Origin: Dehalococcoidia bacterium
GTDB lineage: Bacteria; Chloroflexota; Dehalococcoidia; Dehalococcoidales; UBA1222
Reading direction: 5' to 3'
NCBI GenBank assembly: GCA_009776515.1
Contig: WRNP01000006.1
Span: 1 to 32,471, forward strand
Length of the DNA: 32,471 nt
The notes under the pieces are model-generated. The model did no database searches. It was not told the origin of the DNA and saw nothing but the letters and a program-made list of their open reading frames with translations. Shown here piece after piece: positions 1-8,345 of this stretch; the first letter of the stretch is position 1, and the number at the start of each line of letters is the position of its first letter. Made by a program: the position numbers and the translations under genes.

Positions 1-122
1 CCCGCCGAGCCGGTGAAGCCTGACAGATAGCGGCGGTTTTCGGCACTGGAAACTAATATCGCCGCCAGTCCTTGCTGCTTGATCTGAGCGCGGAGGCCAG
101 CCAGACGCTTAAGAGTGTTCAT
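1..122 (-). CDS. Xaa-Pro aminopeptidase family protein, N-terminus only
   Basis: The gene runs off the left edge of the window, leaving about 40 codons. The N-terminal peptide contains NRRYLSGFTGSAG, the hallmark of the creatinase/prolidase N-terminal domain of M24 Xaa-Pro peptidases (PepP/PepQ type). These are cytosolic metalloenzymes that remove N-terminal residues preceding proline. The ATG lies inside the end of xerC (14-nt overlap of ATGAACACTCTTAA), so translation is probably coupled to it. The metal-binding catalytic domain is outside the window, so the exact subfamily cannot be told. Confidence 0.8.
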   Translation of the reverse strand, partial: MNTLKRLAGLRAQIKQQGLAAILVSSAENRRYLSGFTGSA

Positions 123-1059
123 CGCCTGCCTCCGCTTGGGCCATAGGGTGAGAGGCTAGATAGACCTTGCGGGCTTGAGCCTGGGTCACGTGGGTGTAGA
201 TTTGCGTGGTGGCCAGGTTGGCGTGGCCTAGGAGCTCTTGTACGACCCGGAGGTCGGCGCCACCATCAAGCAGGTGAGTGGCAAAGGTATGGCGCAAGAG
301 GTGAGGGTGCACTTTTTTCTCTAGTCCTGCTGCCGCAGCGTACTTCAAGACAAGTTTTTGTATCCAACGGGGGCTGAGACGTTTCCCCTGATAGTTCAAA
401 AAAAGGGCTGGCTCTGTCTTCGTTTTTTCAAATAGCGGGCGGATTATGTTGAGATAGGTGGAGAGGGCTTGGACGGCGGGATAACCCATAATTACCACGC
501 GCTCTCGGTTGCCTTTGCCCAGAACGCGCAGGGTGCGGCCGTCAAGGTCGGCGCTTAGCTTATCCAGGCCGGCAGCCTCGCTTACGCGCAGACCGGCAGC
601 GTAGATGAGCTCCATGACGGCGCGGTCGCGCAAGCCATGTGGCGTGGAGGAGTCGGGGCAACTTAAGAGGCGGTCCATTTCATCTGCGCTCAGAAAGCTT
701 GGCAGGTGCTTGTCCAATTTGGGTGAGGATGCCTCTTCAATGGGGTTGCGGCTTATCAGCTCTTCGCGTAAGAGATAGCGGTAGAAAGAGCGAATAGCCG
801 AAAGCTTGCGCGATAAGGAGACCTTGGCGACTCCTTGGTCTATAAGGTGGCTGAGATAATCGCGCAATAAACGCTTGTCCACCGCTTCCAGCGAGGCTAC
901 CCCGTGCTGTGTCAGAAATTGGAGAAAGCCCTTTTCGTTATCACCGATGTTTCCTCTGATATCGCTTTTGTAATTGCGTACGGTATAGCGCGAGGCGTGC
1001 CTTTCGGCCTCTAGGTAGATCAGGTAGCGGTCGAGATAGCCATTAAAATTATTTGACAT
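109..1059 (-). CDS. xerC: Site-specific tyrosine recombinase XerC/XerD
   Basis: This 316-aa tyrosine recombinase has the normal length for Xer proteins, which resolve chromosome dimers at dif with a partner recombinase. An N-terminal SAM-like core-binding domain (about residues 5-100) precedes the catalytic domain. All catalytic residues are visible: R158 in GLRVSE, K182 in GKGNRE, H253 and R256 in HPHLLRH, H279 in LLGH, and nucleophile Y288 in IYTH. The ORF track starts 46 codons upstream, inside topA. I chose the ATG at 1059 because it begins the family-like sequence and lies 11 nt after the topA stop. No strong Shine-Dalgarno is present, which fits coupling to topA. The topA-xerC order resembles the topA/codV neighbourhood of Bacillus. 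XerC and XerD cannot be separated from sequence alone. Confidence 0.9.
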   Translation of the reverse strand: MSNNFNGYLDRYLIYLEAERHASRYTVRNYKSDIRGNIGDNEKGFLQFLTQHGVASLEAVDKRLLRDYLSHLIDQGVAKVSLSRKLSAIRSFYRYLLREELISRNPIEEASSPKLDKHLPSFLSADEMDRLLSCPDSSTPHGLRDRAVMELIYAAGLRVSEAAGLDKLSADLDGRTLRVLGKGNRERVVIMGYPAVQALSTYLNIIRPLFEKTKTEPALFLNYQGKRLSPRWIQKLVLKYAAAAGLEKKVHPHLLRHTFATHLLDGGADLRVVQELLGHANLATTQIYTHVTQAQARKVYLASHPMAQAEAGDEHS

Positions 1060-1070
1060 AGTGGATCTGG

Positions 1071-3263
1071 CTAACCTTTCTTGCCGACCCGGGCCCTGGA
1101 TGGCTTCTTTGAAGCCGGTCGTGCCTTGCTGGCGGATCGTACTTGTCTGCCCAATGGGGGTGGGGCGTTGTGTTTTCCGCCTCGGCGTTTGCTGCATTCA
1201 TAGCAGCGTACTTGCTTACCTGCCTCCATGAGCAGACCGCCGCACTTTGGGCAAGGCTCCATAAGAGGGCGATAGTTAAGGGCGAACTTATGCTTGGGGA
1301 ATTTATCGCATCCGTAGAACAGCTTGCCTTTTTTACTGTAGCGACCGACAAGCATCCCTTGTTCCGGGCAGCCGGGGCAGGGGACGCCCGTGCTGATGCG
1401 GAATGACTGCCGGAAGATGCAGGTGGGGCACTCCATGTATTTGCCATAGCGCCCGACTTTCACCAGCAGCTTTTCTTTGTTGCACTGGGGGCAGATATCC
1501 TCTGAGACTTCTGGGGCAAGCTCAATCTTCTCAATACTTTCTGAGGCTCTGGAAAGATTATCCTCCAGCGGTCCGTAAAAACCGCGCACCACTCGTACCC
1601 AATCCTCGGCATCGCTGACGATCTTGTCCAGTTCGTCCTCAATGCGTGCGGTATAGTCGATGTTAACGATGTCGCTGAAATTATTGGCCAACAGATCGGT
1701 GACCAACTCCCCAAGCTCAGTCGGCTTGAAAGCACCGGCTTCTTTGATCACGTATTCGCGATCTAAAATAGTGGAGAGGATGGGGGCATAGGTGGAAGGC
1801 CGGCCGATACCGTTTTGTTCCAATATCTTAATAAGAGTAGCCTCGGTGTAGCGGGATGGTGGTTTGGTAAAGCTCTGTGTAGGGGTAAGGCCCAGTAGCG
1901 TGAGCGCCTCGCCCTTAATTAACTTCGGCAGGCTGGCAAGAGGGAGCTTATCATCTTCGTCGTCTTTCTGCTCGGCATAGAGGGCTATGAATCCCGGGAA
2001 GACATTGACCGAACAGGTGGCGTGTAGAAGATAGCGGTTTTTCGCAGTTTTGGGCTTGGCCTCTACGTCAACAGCCGTATTCTCAAAAACCGCCTCTGCC
2101 ATTTGACTGGCGACCATCCTCTGCCAGATAAGTTGATAGAGCCGTAGCTGATCGTTGGTGAGATAGGGCTTGAGGTTGCTGGGCTCGCGATCAATACGGG
2201 TAGGCCGGATGGCCTCATGAGCCTCTTGGGCGCCCTTTACCTTTCGGGCATAGACCCGGGGGCGCTCGGGCAGATACTCAGCGCCATATTTGCTCTTGAT
2301 AAATTCGCGTGTTTCAGCCAAGGCCTCCTTGGCTATGTGAGTGGAGTCGGTGCGCATATAGGTAATCAGACCGACCTCCCCCTCAACCCCGGTGTTTAGT
2401 CCTTCGTAGAGCTGCTGCGCCAGCGCCATGGTTTTTTTGGCGGTAAAATGGTGGCGTCGCCAGGCCTCTTGCTGTAGGGTGCTGGTGATGAAGGGAGGGG
2501 CAGGAGAGCGTTTGGTATTCTTGGTCGTCACCTTGAGAACGGCGTAAGCGGCACTGTCCAGCTCTTCAAGCAGGGCATCTGCCATCTTTTTGTTGGGGAT
2601 GCTTATTTTGCCGCCAGCGGCGAATCCAATCAAGGTGGCCTGGAAATTGGGGCCGGCTCCTTTGGTTTTCTTGAGCTTGGCCTCAATGGTCCAGTATTCC
2701 TGGGGTTTGAAAGCCTCAATTTCACGCTCGCGGTCAACCACGATCTTTACCGCCACCGATTGCACCCTGCCGGCTGAGAGGCCACGTCTGATTTTACGCC
2801 ATAGCAAAGGGCTGATCTGATAACCTACCAACCGGTCCAAGATACGCCTAGCCTGTTGAGCATTAACCATGCGGAGGTTGAGTTCGCGGGGATGGGCAAA
2901 AGCATCTTTGATGGCCGAGGCGGTGATTTCGTGGAAAACGACACGCTTGAAAGACTTAGTGCCTGATTCTGTCAGCTGCGCCAGGTGCCAAGCGATGGCC
3001 TCCCCTTCGCGGTCGGGGTCGGTGGCGAGGTATACAATGCCAGCTTTTGCGGCGGCACCCTTAAGGTCCTTTACCGTTTGGCTCTTGTCGCGTGAGACAA
3101 CATACTTTGGCTCAAAATCGTGCTCTACATCCACTCCGAGGCTACTTTTGGGCAGATCACGCACATGACCCATGGAGGCCTTGATGACATAGCTTGTACC
3201 CAGCATTTTGCTCAAGGTGCGAGCCTTAGCCGGCGATTCAACGATGACTAAGCTTTTCTTCAT
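1071..3263 (-). CDS. topA: DNA topoisomerase I (type IA)
   Basis: This 730-aa cytosolic enzyme relaxes negative supercoils through a 5'-phosphotyrosine intermediate. The TOPRIM domain starts at residue 4 (VIVESPAKA) and carries the metal motif TDPDREGEA (81-89). The active-site tyrosine is Y302 in GLITYMRTDST. The C-terminus (from about residue 595) holds three zinc-ribbon-like modules: CPQC...CPTC, CPGC...YGC..FPKH, and CPKC...CYEC. In the middle module the expected fourth cysteine is a histidine. The tail is strongly basic. The gene has its own promoter (TTGCCA-17-TAGAAT) about 20-30 nt upstream and leads an operon with xerC and the peptidase. Length and motifs are those of an intact enzyme. 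Confidence 0.97.
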   Translation of the reverse strand: MKKSLVIVESPAKARTLSKMLGTSYVIKASMGHVRDLPKSSLGVDVEHDFEPKYVVSRDKSQTVKDLKGAAAKAGIVYLATDPDREGEAIAWHLAQLTESGTKSFKRVVFHEITASAIKDAFAHPRELNLRMVNAQQARRILDRLVGYQISPLLWRKIRRGLSAGRVQSVAVKIVVDREREIEAFKPQEYWTIEAKLKKTKGAGPNFQATLIGFAAGGKISIPNKKMADALLEELDSAAYAVLKVTTKNTKRSPAPPFITSTLQQEAWRRHHFTAKKTMALAQQLYEGLNTGVEGEVGLITYMRTDSTHIAKEALAETREFIKSKYGAEYLPERPRVYARKVKGAQEAHEAIRPTRIDREPSNLKPYLTNDQLRLYQLIWQRMVASQMAEAVFENTAVDVEAKPKTAKNRYLLHATCSVNVFPGFIALYAEQKDDEDDKLPLASLPKLIKGEALTLLGLTPTQSFTKPPSRYTEATLIKILEQNGIGRPSTYAPILSTILDREYVIKEAGAFKPTELGELVTDLLANNFSDIVNIDYTARIEDELDKIVSDAEDWVRVVRGFYGPLEDNLSRASESIEKIELAPEVSEDICPQCNKEKLLVKVGRYGKYMECPTCIFRQSFRISTGVPCPGCPEQGMLVGRYSKKGKLFYGCDKFPKHKFALNYRPLMEPCPKCGGLLMEAGKQVRCYECSKRRGGKHNAPPPLGRQVRSASKARPASKKPSRARVGKKG

Positions 3264-3289
3264 GGTGGTCTTTCTAATCTGTTTTTTCT

Positions 3290-3318
3290 ATTCTAACATG
3301 GGGTACGGAGGGTGGCAA
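3290..3318 (-). promoter_or_regulatory. Promoter of topA-xerC operon
   Basis: On the minus strand, TTGCCA (3318-3313) and TAGAAT (3295-3290) are separated by exactly 17 nt. The predicted start is about 20 nt before the topA ATG. Confidence 0.6.
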
Positions 3319-3567
3319 CGAAGCCGACAGTTATCCGTTCGCCCCATCCTTGCCAACATGGCTGGTGTCAAATCATGCGGATGGCAGAAGATACCATGAC
3401 GGGCGCATTGTCAGGCATAGCAGCCGGTGTGTTCCCGTTGAACCTGAGGAAATGTGGTATAGTAAGGACCTTGGCAGCCGCAAGGGTCGAGGGAAAGGGG
3501 CTTTAGGAAAAGCATTGCCACTCATTATGCTAAGGACGTTGAACAAGGAATTACAGGAGGCATGGGC
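3319..3567. other. Intergenic region between topA and the beta-helix lipoprotein gene
   Basis: The divergent spacer between topA and the lipoprotein gene is about 300 nt in total. It holds the topA promoter at one end and a candidate extended -10 element on the plus strand, TGGTATAGT (3455-3463), about 95 nt before the lipoprotein start. Short ORFs here overlap in several frames and look like chance. I see no RNA gene. Confidence 0.4.
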
Positions 3568-5133
3568 GTGAAAAAAACATTAATGCTTGTTGCGACCATC
3601 GCGCTCGCAGTATTTATATTTACAGCTTGTGGTGGCGGCGGGAACGGTGGTACAAGCTCCAGTAGCAGTACTCCGGCGGTTTCAAATAGTAGTGGCGCAA
3701 CATTAGAAACCACTGTTGCGCCAAGCTCTGCCGTCCATACAGAATCGGGGAGTAGCACCCCGCCAGCTTCAATTAACAGCAATAGCACAGCCTCGGGAAC
3801 CACCGTTCCGCCAAGCTCCCTTCGTACTACAAAGCCGTTCGTCAATTCTGACGATGACCCCGCTGATGGCATTTATGTTTCTCCGGGTGGCAATGACGCT
3901 GTGGCAACCGGTTCAATTGACGCGCCGTATAAGAGCATTATCGCGGCTTTGGCAGCTGCGGAGCCTGGCGATACGATAATTCTGCGCGGCGGCCGTTACT
4001 ATGAAGGTGAAAATGTCCGAGTGCGCAGACCTAATATCACCATAAAGTCTGCAAGCGGTGAATGGGCGATCATTGACCTAACTATCTGCAATCCTGGCCA
4101 CGAGGAAGACTCCGGGGTATATTTCGATGTTGATTCGTCAGGCGGTAAGCTGCAAAGCGTCGAAGTCATAGGAGGATATTACGCTGTTTGTCTGGAAACC
4201 AAATGGCGCTGGATGGGTGATGACGATTGGGCGGCGGCGTCCGATATCATCATTGAGGGTTGCGTTTTGCATGACTCACGATACGACGTCGTAAAAATCA
4301 AACCTAATTGTGATAACGTCATCATCCGCAACAACGAAATTTTTAATTCAGGACGGGCAGAAATCGATGAGCCCTACTGGCTCGACGGAGAAGCAAATGC
4401 TGAAGGCATTGATAATGTCAACGGCGACAATATGTTAGTTCAAGACAATTACATTCATGATATCGGCGGAAACGGGATTTACGCTAAAGGCGGGGCAACC
4501 GATGTACTGATTGAAAACAACCACATTGAGCGCATATTCGGTGCCGGGATCATGGTTGGCTTTGATACCAGTCCGGAATGGTTTGATATCACGGTTAACC
4601 CGCGGTATTACGAGAATATTGGTTGCGTTGTACGCAATAACCTGATTATTGATACAGGCTGGGAGGGTATCGGTTTTTATGGTTCCAAGGATGCGCAGGT
4701 TTATAACAACACCTTGGTTAATGTAGATAATGGCGGATTGTATCACAGCGCGATTTACTTTGGGCTGACATATCAGGATTGGGAGCCTTATGCTGGCCGT
4801 CCTGCTAGCATCAACCCGAACATTCATCACAATATTGTATGCCAGCCGGCATCTTTCAGCCGCCAAATGATAGAGATCCGCTATTCAAACGATCTTGGAG
4901 GCATGTCTGCTCTCGACGGCAATCCGGTGATGGGTAACAACTGCTATTATATTATCGGTAACAGCGCATTATTTACGGATCATAGACCGGGAAGCACCTT
5001 GGAAAATATGGGGCTCTCTGACTGGCAAGCTCATATCGGCGGGGATGACGGCTCGATTGAGGTCGACCCCGCCCTTGATGCCGATTATATACCTACTAAC
5101 CCGCAGTGTGCCGGCATGGGGATGGTAAAGTAA
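3568..5133 (+). CDS. Secreted right-handed beta-helix lipoprotein
   Basis: This 521-aa protein is predicted to be lipid-anchored outside the cytoplasmic membrane. A lysine-containing start and hydrophobic stretch end in FIFTAC followed by glycines, a lipobox-like signal peptidase II site. A Ser/Thr-rich linker (about 25-90) follows, then YVSPGGND and PGDTIILRGGRYYEG, the usual opening of pectate-lyase-like beta-helix proteins. After that come many PbH1-type turns with Asn ladders (IIRNNEIFNSG, MLVQDNYIHDIGG, VLIENNHIERIFG). The track starts at ATG 3562, only 1 nt from AGGAGG. GTG at 3568 sits 7 nt from it and is the better start. The substrate is unknown; such folds include polysaccharide lyases, epimerases and adhesins, and I see no diagnostic catalytic motif. 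The linker carries an imperfect repeat around ACCACYGTTSCGCCAAGCTC. Confidence 0.85.
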   Translation: MKKTLMLVATIALAVFIFTACGGGGNGGTSSSSSTPAVSNSSGATLETTVAPSSAVHTESGSSTPPASINSNSTASGTTVPPSSLRTTKPFVNSDDDPADGIYVSPGGNDAVATGSIDAPYKSIIAALAAAEPGDTIILRGGRYYEGENVRVRRPNITIKSASGEWAIIDLTICNPGHEEDSGVYFDVDSSGGKLQSVEVIGGYYAVCLETKWRWMGDDDWAAASDIIIEGCVLHDSRYDVVKIKPNCDNVIIRNNEIFNSGRAEIDEPYWLDGEANAEGIDNVNGDNMLVQDNYIHDIGGNGIYAKGGATDVLIENNHIERIFGAGIMVGFDTSPEWFDITVNPRYYENIGCVVRNNLIIDTGWEGIGFYGSKDAQVYNNTLVNVDNGGLYHSAIYFGLTYQDWEPYAGRPASINPNIHHNIVCQPASFSRQMIEIRYSNDLGGMSALDGNPVMGNNCYYIIGNSALFTDHRPGSTLENMGLSDWQAHIGGDDGSIEVDPALDADYIPTNPQCAGMGMVK

Positions 5134-5439
5134 GGCGACGAAGTATTATTTAAGTAGAAAGAAACACGTTCTGGAAACCCAGTATGGTCACATAGGTTCT
5201 AGCAAATATAGCCAAACGAGATGAAGAAGCAATTTTGTCTGCCCTTACTTTGGCCGTACTCTCTGCCTGCCAGATTGAAACCGCGTAAATGGTAACTATT
5301 ACGGAAACCGCGACCTCAATGATGGCGCTCATTCTTGTTGCTCCGCCCATGCCGGATGATTTCTATATCGTTTATCAATCGTCTGTCGGCGCATTGCTGG
5401 ATACAAAAAATAACGTTCTTGGTGTTAGATCGGGCAATT
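5134..5439. other. Gap with possible decayed coding sequence
   Basis: No intact gene is supported. In one plus-strand frame, two short open stretches separated by a single TAA (about 5281-5290) give protein-like text. The second (5289-5477) ends in an acidic, aromatic-rich tail (SGNYEYVFADNC) that overlaps the start of the next gene. It could be the remnant of a secreted-protein gene, but I recognise no family. Confidence 0.2.
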
Positions 5440-6630
5440 ATGAGTATGTCTTCGCAGACAACTGCAACGATTGGTAAAATTCATGATATCTTGGTGGTCG
5501 GTGCGGGGCCGGTGGGTTGCCGGGTGGCGGCGGAGGTTGCCCGAGCCGGCTACGACGTGGTTATTATGGAGCAGAAGCCCTCGCTGGATAGTCGGATTTG
5601 CTGCACTGCCCTAGTAAGCGATGAGTGCCTGAAACGGTTTGATCTAGCCCCAGAATTGATTGCTAAGTCTTTTGATGGCGCCATGGTCTTCCCCCCGGCG
5701 GGGGAGGCAATATCCGTAAGGCGCGACAGGGTTCAGGCACATGCCCTAGGCCGTCCGGCGCTTGACCGGCGGCTTTACCAAGTGGCGATGGCGCATGGTG
5801 CCCAAGGTCTTTTTGGGGCCCGGGTTACAGCTCTCTTGCCGGATGATGACGGCATCATCGCTAAGGTTTCCAGGGATGGCCTACCAGAGGAGGTCAGGGC
5901 CCGGGCGGCGGTTTTGGCCGCAGGCTTTGGCTCTAGGCTTCCCGGCAGTCTTGGTCTGAAGAGTGCCGCAGACTGGACTATTGGTGTGCAGGCCGAAGCG
6001 GAGATGGCCAAGGATGTGGGGGTTGAGGTTTATGTTGGCCGGACATTCGCACCAGGGTTTTTTGCCTGGCTGGTGCCCGTTGCCCCGAACCGAGCCCATA
6101 TCGGGCTTATGGCGCGCCGTAGGGCAAAAGCCAATTTCGTAAGCTTTTTGGAACGGTTGTGCAACAGTGGCAAAGTGGAGGGAAGTACACCCCCGGATTT
6201 TCGAGGCATTACCTTGGGTCTGCCACCCCGAACTTATGGTGAGCGTTTTCTGGTAGCTGGCGACCTAGCCGGTCAGGTAAAACCTCTCACCGGAGGCGGT
6301 TTGTATTTTGGCTTGCTTTGTGCTGATATCGCCGCGCGTCACTTAACGGCTGCTTTGGGCAAGGATGATCTGTCTGCCAGGGCGCTGGCGGCCTATGAGC
6401 AGGAGTGGCGCGCTCTGCTGGAACGTGAGCTGAGGCTGGGACGGCATGCTCGCCGAGCCTTTGAGCTCCTTGGGGACCGCCAGTTGGGTTTTTTGTTCGG
6501 CCTAGCCAGACGTTACGCTTTGGCTGAACGCTTGGCACGGAGCGATGACATCGGTTTTGATTGGCATGGTGCCGCCCTTAGCCGGGCGTGGTGCCTTTTG
6601 AATCCATTCAATCTTAAGGAGTGTAAGTGA
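5440..6630 (+). CDS. Geranylgeranyl reductase family FAD-dependent oxidoreductase
   Basis: This 396-aa flavoprotein belongs to the PHBH-like/geranylgeranyl reductase superfamily, whose members reduce isoprenoid double bonds or oxidise small substrates. The N-terminal dinucleotide-binding motif is VVGAGPVGCRVA. It is followed by EQKP, the ribose-binding acidic end of strand 2, and CCTALVSDEC, the Cys-containing segment typical of this family. The second FAD motif is VAGDLAGQVKPLTGGGLYFG. No membrane segment is evident. The track ORF starts 35 codons earlier. I chose ATG 5440 because family similarity begins just after it; ATG 5446 is equally possible and no clear Shine-Dalgarno decides. The stop overlaps the GTG start of greA (GTGA), so the two are probably cotranslated. 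Substrate unknown; reduction of membrane-lipid or quinone prenyl chains is the family-based guess. Confidence 0.82.
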   Translation: MSMSSQTTATIGKIHDILVVGAGPVGCRVAAEVARAGYDVVIMEQKPSLDSRICCTALVSDECLKRFDLAPELIAKSFDGAMVFPPAGEAISVRRDRVQAHALGRPALDRRLYQVAMAHGAQGLFGARVTALLPDDDGIIAKVSRDGLPEEVRARAAVLAAGFGSRLPGSLGLKSAADWTIGVQAEAEMAKDVGVEVYVGRTFAPGFFAWLVPVAPNRAHIGLMARRRAKANFVSFLERLCNSGKVEGSTPPDFRGITLGLPPRTYGERFLVAGDLAGQVKPLTGGGLYFGLLCADIAARHLTAALGKDDLSARALAAYEQEWRALLERELRLGRHARRAFELLGDRQLGFLFGLARRYALAERLARSDDIGFDWHGAALSRAWCLLNPFNLKECK

Positions 6631-7427
6631 CGGAGCAAGCAGTAACGGTGGAAAGTGCACTGGAAAACTATTTAGCCGATCATCCGGTGGTTGAAGCGAC
6701 GGAACAGGTCGAACTAAAGCGCTTTGAGCAGTGGCTGGGCAAGACCAAAATCCTGGCCGGTCTTAAGCCTTTGGATATGGAGCATTATGCTGGGCGATTT
6801 TCTCCTTCTGACCCGGATGGTAGCCGCAAACTGGAGATCGTGCGGAGATTCTTAGCCTATACCCGTGACCAGGGATGGACGGCAACCAATCTGGGTATTC
6901 ACCTTAAGGCTAAAAAAAGCAAGCCCAAAGTCGGTGGCGTCACGCGTGCCGTGAGGCCCGAGCTGGCGGTGCTTACCCGGCAGGGATATGTTGATCTAGT
7001 GCGGGAACTGGCGGAACTTAAGGTCCAGCGTCCGCAGGTGCTGGAAGAGATTCGCCGCGCTGCTGCCGATAAGGACTTTCGGGAAAATGCCCCGCTCCAG
7101 GCTGCTCGGGAACAACTGGGGCATATTGATGGGCGCATCCAAGAACTTACGGCTACCATCAAATCAGCGAGTATCATCGGTGAAGTGGGGACGGGAGGAG
7201 ATCGCATGGCGGTGGGCGACACCATTATCCTGGTCGAGACGGTGTCTGAGCAGACCCTAGAGTATACCGTTGTCGGTCCCAAGGAGACCAATCCTGCGAA
7301 GGGCAGAATCTCGCATATCTCGCCCATAGGCCGAGCGGTAATTGGGAAATCCTTGGGGGACGTGATTGAGGTTGCCACGCCGGCTGGGAGTCACTGTTAT
7401 CGGATTAAGGGCATACAAAAATGTTAG
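6627..7427 (+). CDS. greA: GreA-type transcription elongation factor with extra N-terminal SAM-like domain
   Basis: This 266-aa protein is about 105 residues longer than ordinary GreA. The C-terminal ~155 residues are GreA. Its coiled coil has LAELKVQRPQVLEEI and KDFRENAPLQAAREQ, which keeps the acidic Asp and Glu at the tip that stimulate RNA cleavage in backtracked RNA polymerase. The globular domain follows (VGDTIILVET, ISPIGRAVIGKSLGD). The N-terminal ~95 residues (ALENYLADHP, RFEQWLGK, RKLEIVRRFLAYTRDQGW) resemble the helical core-binding domain of tyrosine recombinases, although no catalytic domain is attached. GTG at 6627 has a good AAGGAG 5 nt upstream. It overlaps the preceding stop by GTGA. 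The added domain may bind DNA or an RNAP partner; that part is inference. Confidence 0.88.
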   Translation: MTEQAVTVESALENYLADHPVVEATEQVELKRFEQWLGKTKILAGLKPLDMEHYAGRFSPSDPDGSRKLEIVRRFLAYTRDQGWTATNLGIHLKAKKSKPKVGGVTRAVRPELAVLTRQGYVDLVRELAELKVQRPQVLEEIRRAAADKDFRENAPLQAAREQLGHIDGRIQELTATIKSASIIGEVGTGGDRMAVGDTIILVETVSEQTLEYTVVGPKETNPAKGRISHISPIGRAVIGKSLGDVIEVATPAGSHCYRIKGIQKC

Positions 7428-7445
7428 ATTTTGCCAATAAATCTA
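7425..7445. promoter_or_regulatory. Perfect 7-bp inverted repeat abutting a promoter
   Basis: TAGATTT, a 7-nt spacer, and AAATCTA form a perfect dyad. It starts in the greA stop codon and ends one base before the -35 of the next promoter. It could be an operator or a weak terminator; no U-tract follows. Confidence 0.4.
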
Positions 7446-7474
7446 TTGACACCGCCCAGCGGCTGAGATAATCT
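7446..7474 (+). promoter_or_regulatory. Promoter of the DUF4870-like gene
   Basis: A perfect -35 TTGACA (7446-7451), a 17-nt spacer and a -10 TAATCT (7469-7474). It lies just upstream of GGAGGG and the ATG at 7503. Confidence 0.65.
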
Positions 7475-7502
7475 GATGAAAAATAACTTGGGAGGGCAAT
7501 AG

Positions 7503-7820
7503 ATGGCCGGGAATAACGATATCCAGGAAAATACTGCGGGTCTACTTTGTTACTGCCCCGCTAGCATTGGCTTAATTGCCAGCATTGTATTTCTGATCAT
7601 TGATAAGAGAAAGTTTGTGCGCTTTTGCGCTATCCAGTCACTGCTTTTGTATGTCGTGATGATAGTACTTTCGGTGTTCTTGTGGTTGATGCTATTTGTC
7701 GGGATAATTATTACGCTGGCGATGCTTGCCCTTTGGATCATCCTGATGGTTAAGGCTTATCAGCACGAGATGTTCAAGTTGCCGGTGCTGGGGAACCTTG
7801 CTGACCAATGGTCTAATTAA
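7503..7820 (+). CDS. Small DUF4870-like (Tic20-like) membrane protein
   Basis: This 105-aa integral membrane protein has three predicted helices: about 13-33, 45-70 and 68-85, the last two nearly continuous. The arrangement NTAGLLCYCPASIGLIASIVF, a short KRKFVRFCAIQSLL loop, then VKAYQHEMFKLPVLGNLADQW is typical of DUF4870 proteins. These are widespread and have no assigned molecular function. The start is well supported: GGAGGG lies about 6 nt upstream and a good promoter lies before it. The gene stands alone and converges with the small membrane protein gene on the other strand. Confidence 0.85.
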   Translation: MAGNNDIQENTAGLLCYCPASIGLIASIVFLIIDKRKFVRFCAIQSLLLYVVMIVLSVFLWLMLFVGIIITLAMLALWIILMVKAYQHEMFKLPVLGNLADQWSN

Positions 7821-7839
7821 GGCTGCCACCGTTTGATAG

Positions 7840-7873
7840 ATAGGCCGGTTACCTTCGCAGGTGGCTGGCCTAT
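7840..7873. terminator. Long hairpin between convergent genes
   Basis: ATAGGCCGGTTACCT and AGGTGGCTGGCCTAT pair over 15 bp (with G-U wobbles) around a TCGC tetraloop. It lies between two convergent stop codons, a position that fits a bidirectional terminator. The U-tracts on both sides are poor. Confidence 0.6.
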
Positions 7874-8115
7874 TAAATTATGCCGCCGCCTATAATGAGT
7901 CGTATGGCGGAAATGATGAGCACTATGGAACAGACAATGGTGCCGATAAAGCCCAATACCCGTCCATTATTGCGCTGTACTCCCATCAGGCTTGTCACCA
8001 GACCGATACAGACGAATGGCACCAAGAACCAGTTGAGCCATCCATGGAAAGGAATTATGGCTACAAGCATGAAAACCAAGCTTACCGCTGATATTAGAAA
8101 ACCGATATAGCCCAC
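7873..8115 (-). CDS. Small hydrophobic membrane protein
   Basis: This 80-aa protein has three hydrophobic helices (about 3-22, 24-43 and 54-77). GW(L)NWF lies between the first two, and a short polar turn (GVQRNNGR) precedes the last. Small conserved membrane proteins of this pattern are common in anaerobes and lack a known role. The start is GTG at 8115, with AAAGGAG about 5 nt upstream. A perfect -10 TATAAT lies 30 nt before it. It is not a shadow: start, SD, promoter and hydrophobic pattern agree, whereas the plus-strand ORFs over it have none of these. Confidence 0.7.
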   Translation of the reverse strand: MGYIGFLISAVSLVFMLVAIIPFHGWLNWFLVPFVCIGLVTSLMGVQRNNGRVLGFIGTIVCSIVLIISAIRLIIGGGII

Positions 8116-8144
8116 AGCCGACTCCTTTGGGTATTGTATGAACT

Positions 8145-8150
8145 ATTATA
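8145..8150 (-). promoter_or_regulatory. -10 box of the small membrane protein gene
   Basis: TATAAT on the minus strand, about 30 nt before the GTG start. No convincing -35 is seen at 16-18 nt; TATGAT is the hexamer at 17 nt. Confidence 0.45.
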
Positions 8151-8345
8151 CAGTATGGGCTAGGCCGATCATAGACCAAGCGCACTGGTCGTTTCCGCGC
8201 AAACAATACGTCAAGAGTGCGCGTCGGTGTTGGTAAGTTTTGCGGGATATCTGAGGATATAGTGTGCTGCGGACGGGCATTTATAAATAGACGCTGCTGA
8301 TGCTACAAATCCCCCTTTTGCTGGCGGAGGAAAGCAGGCATTTCG

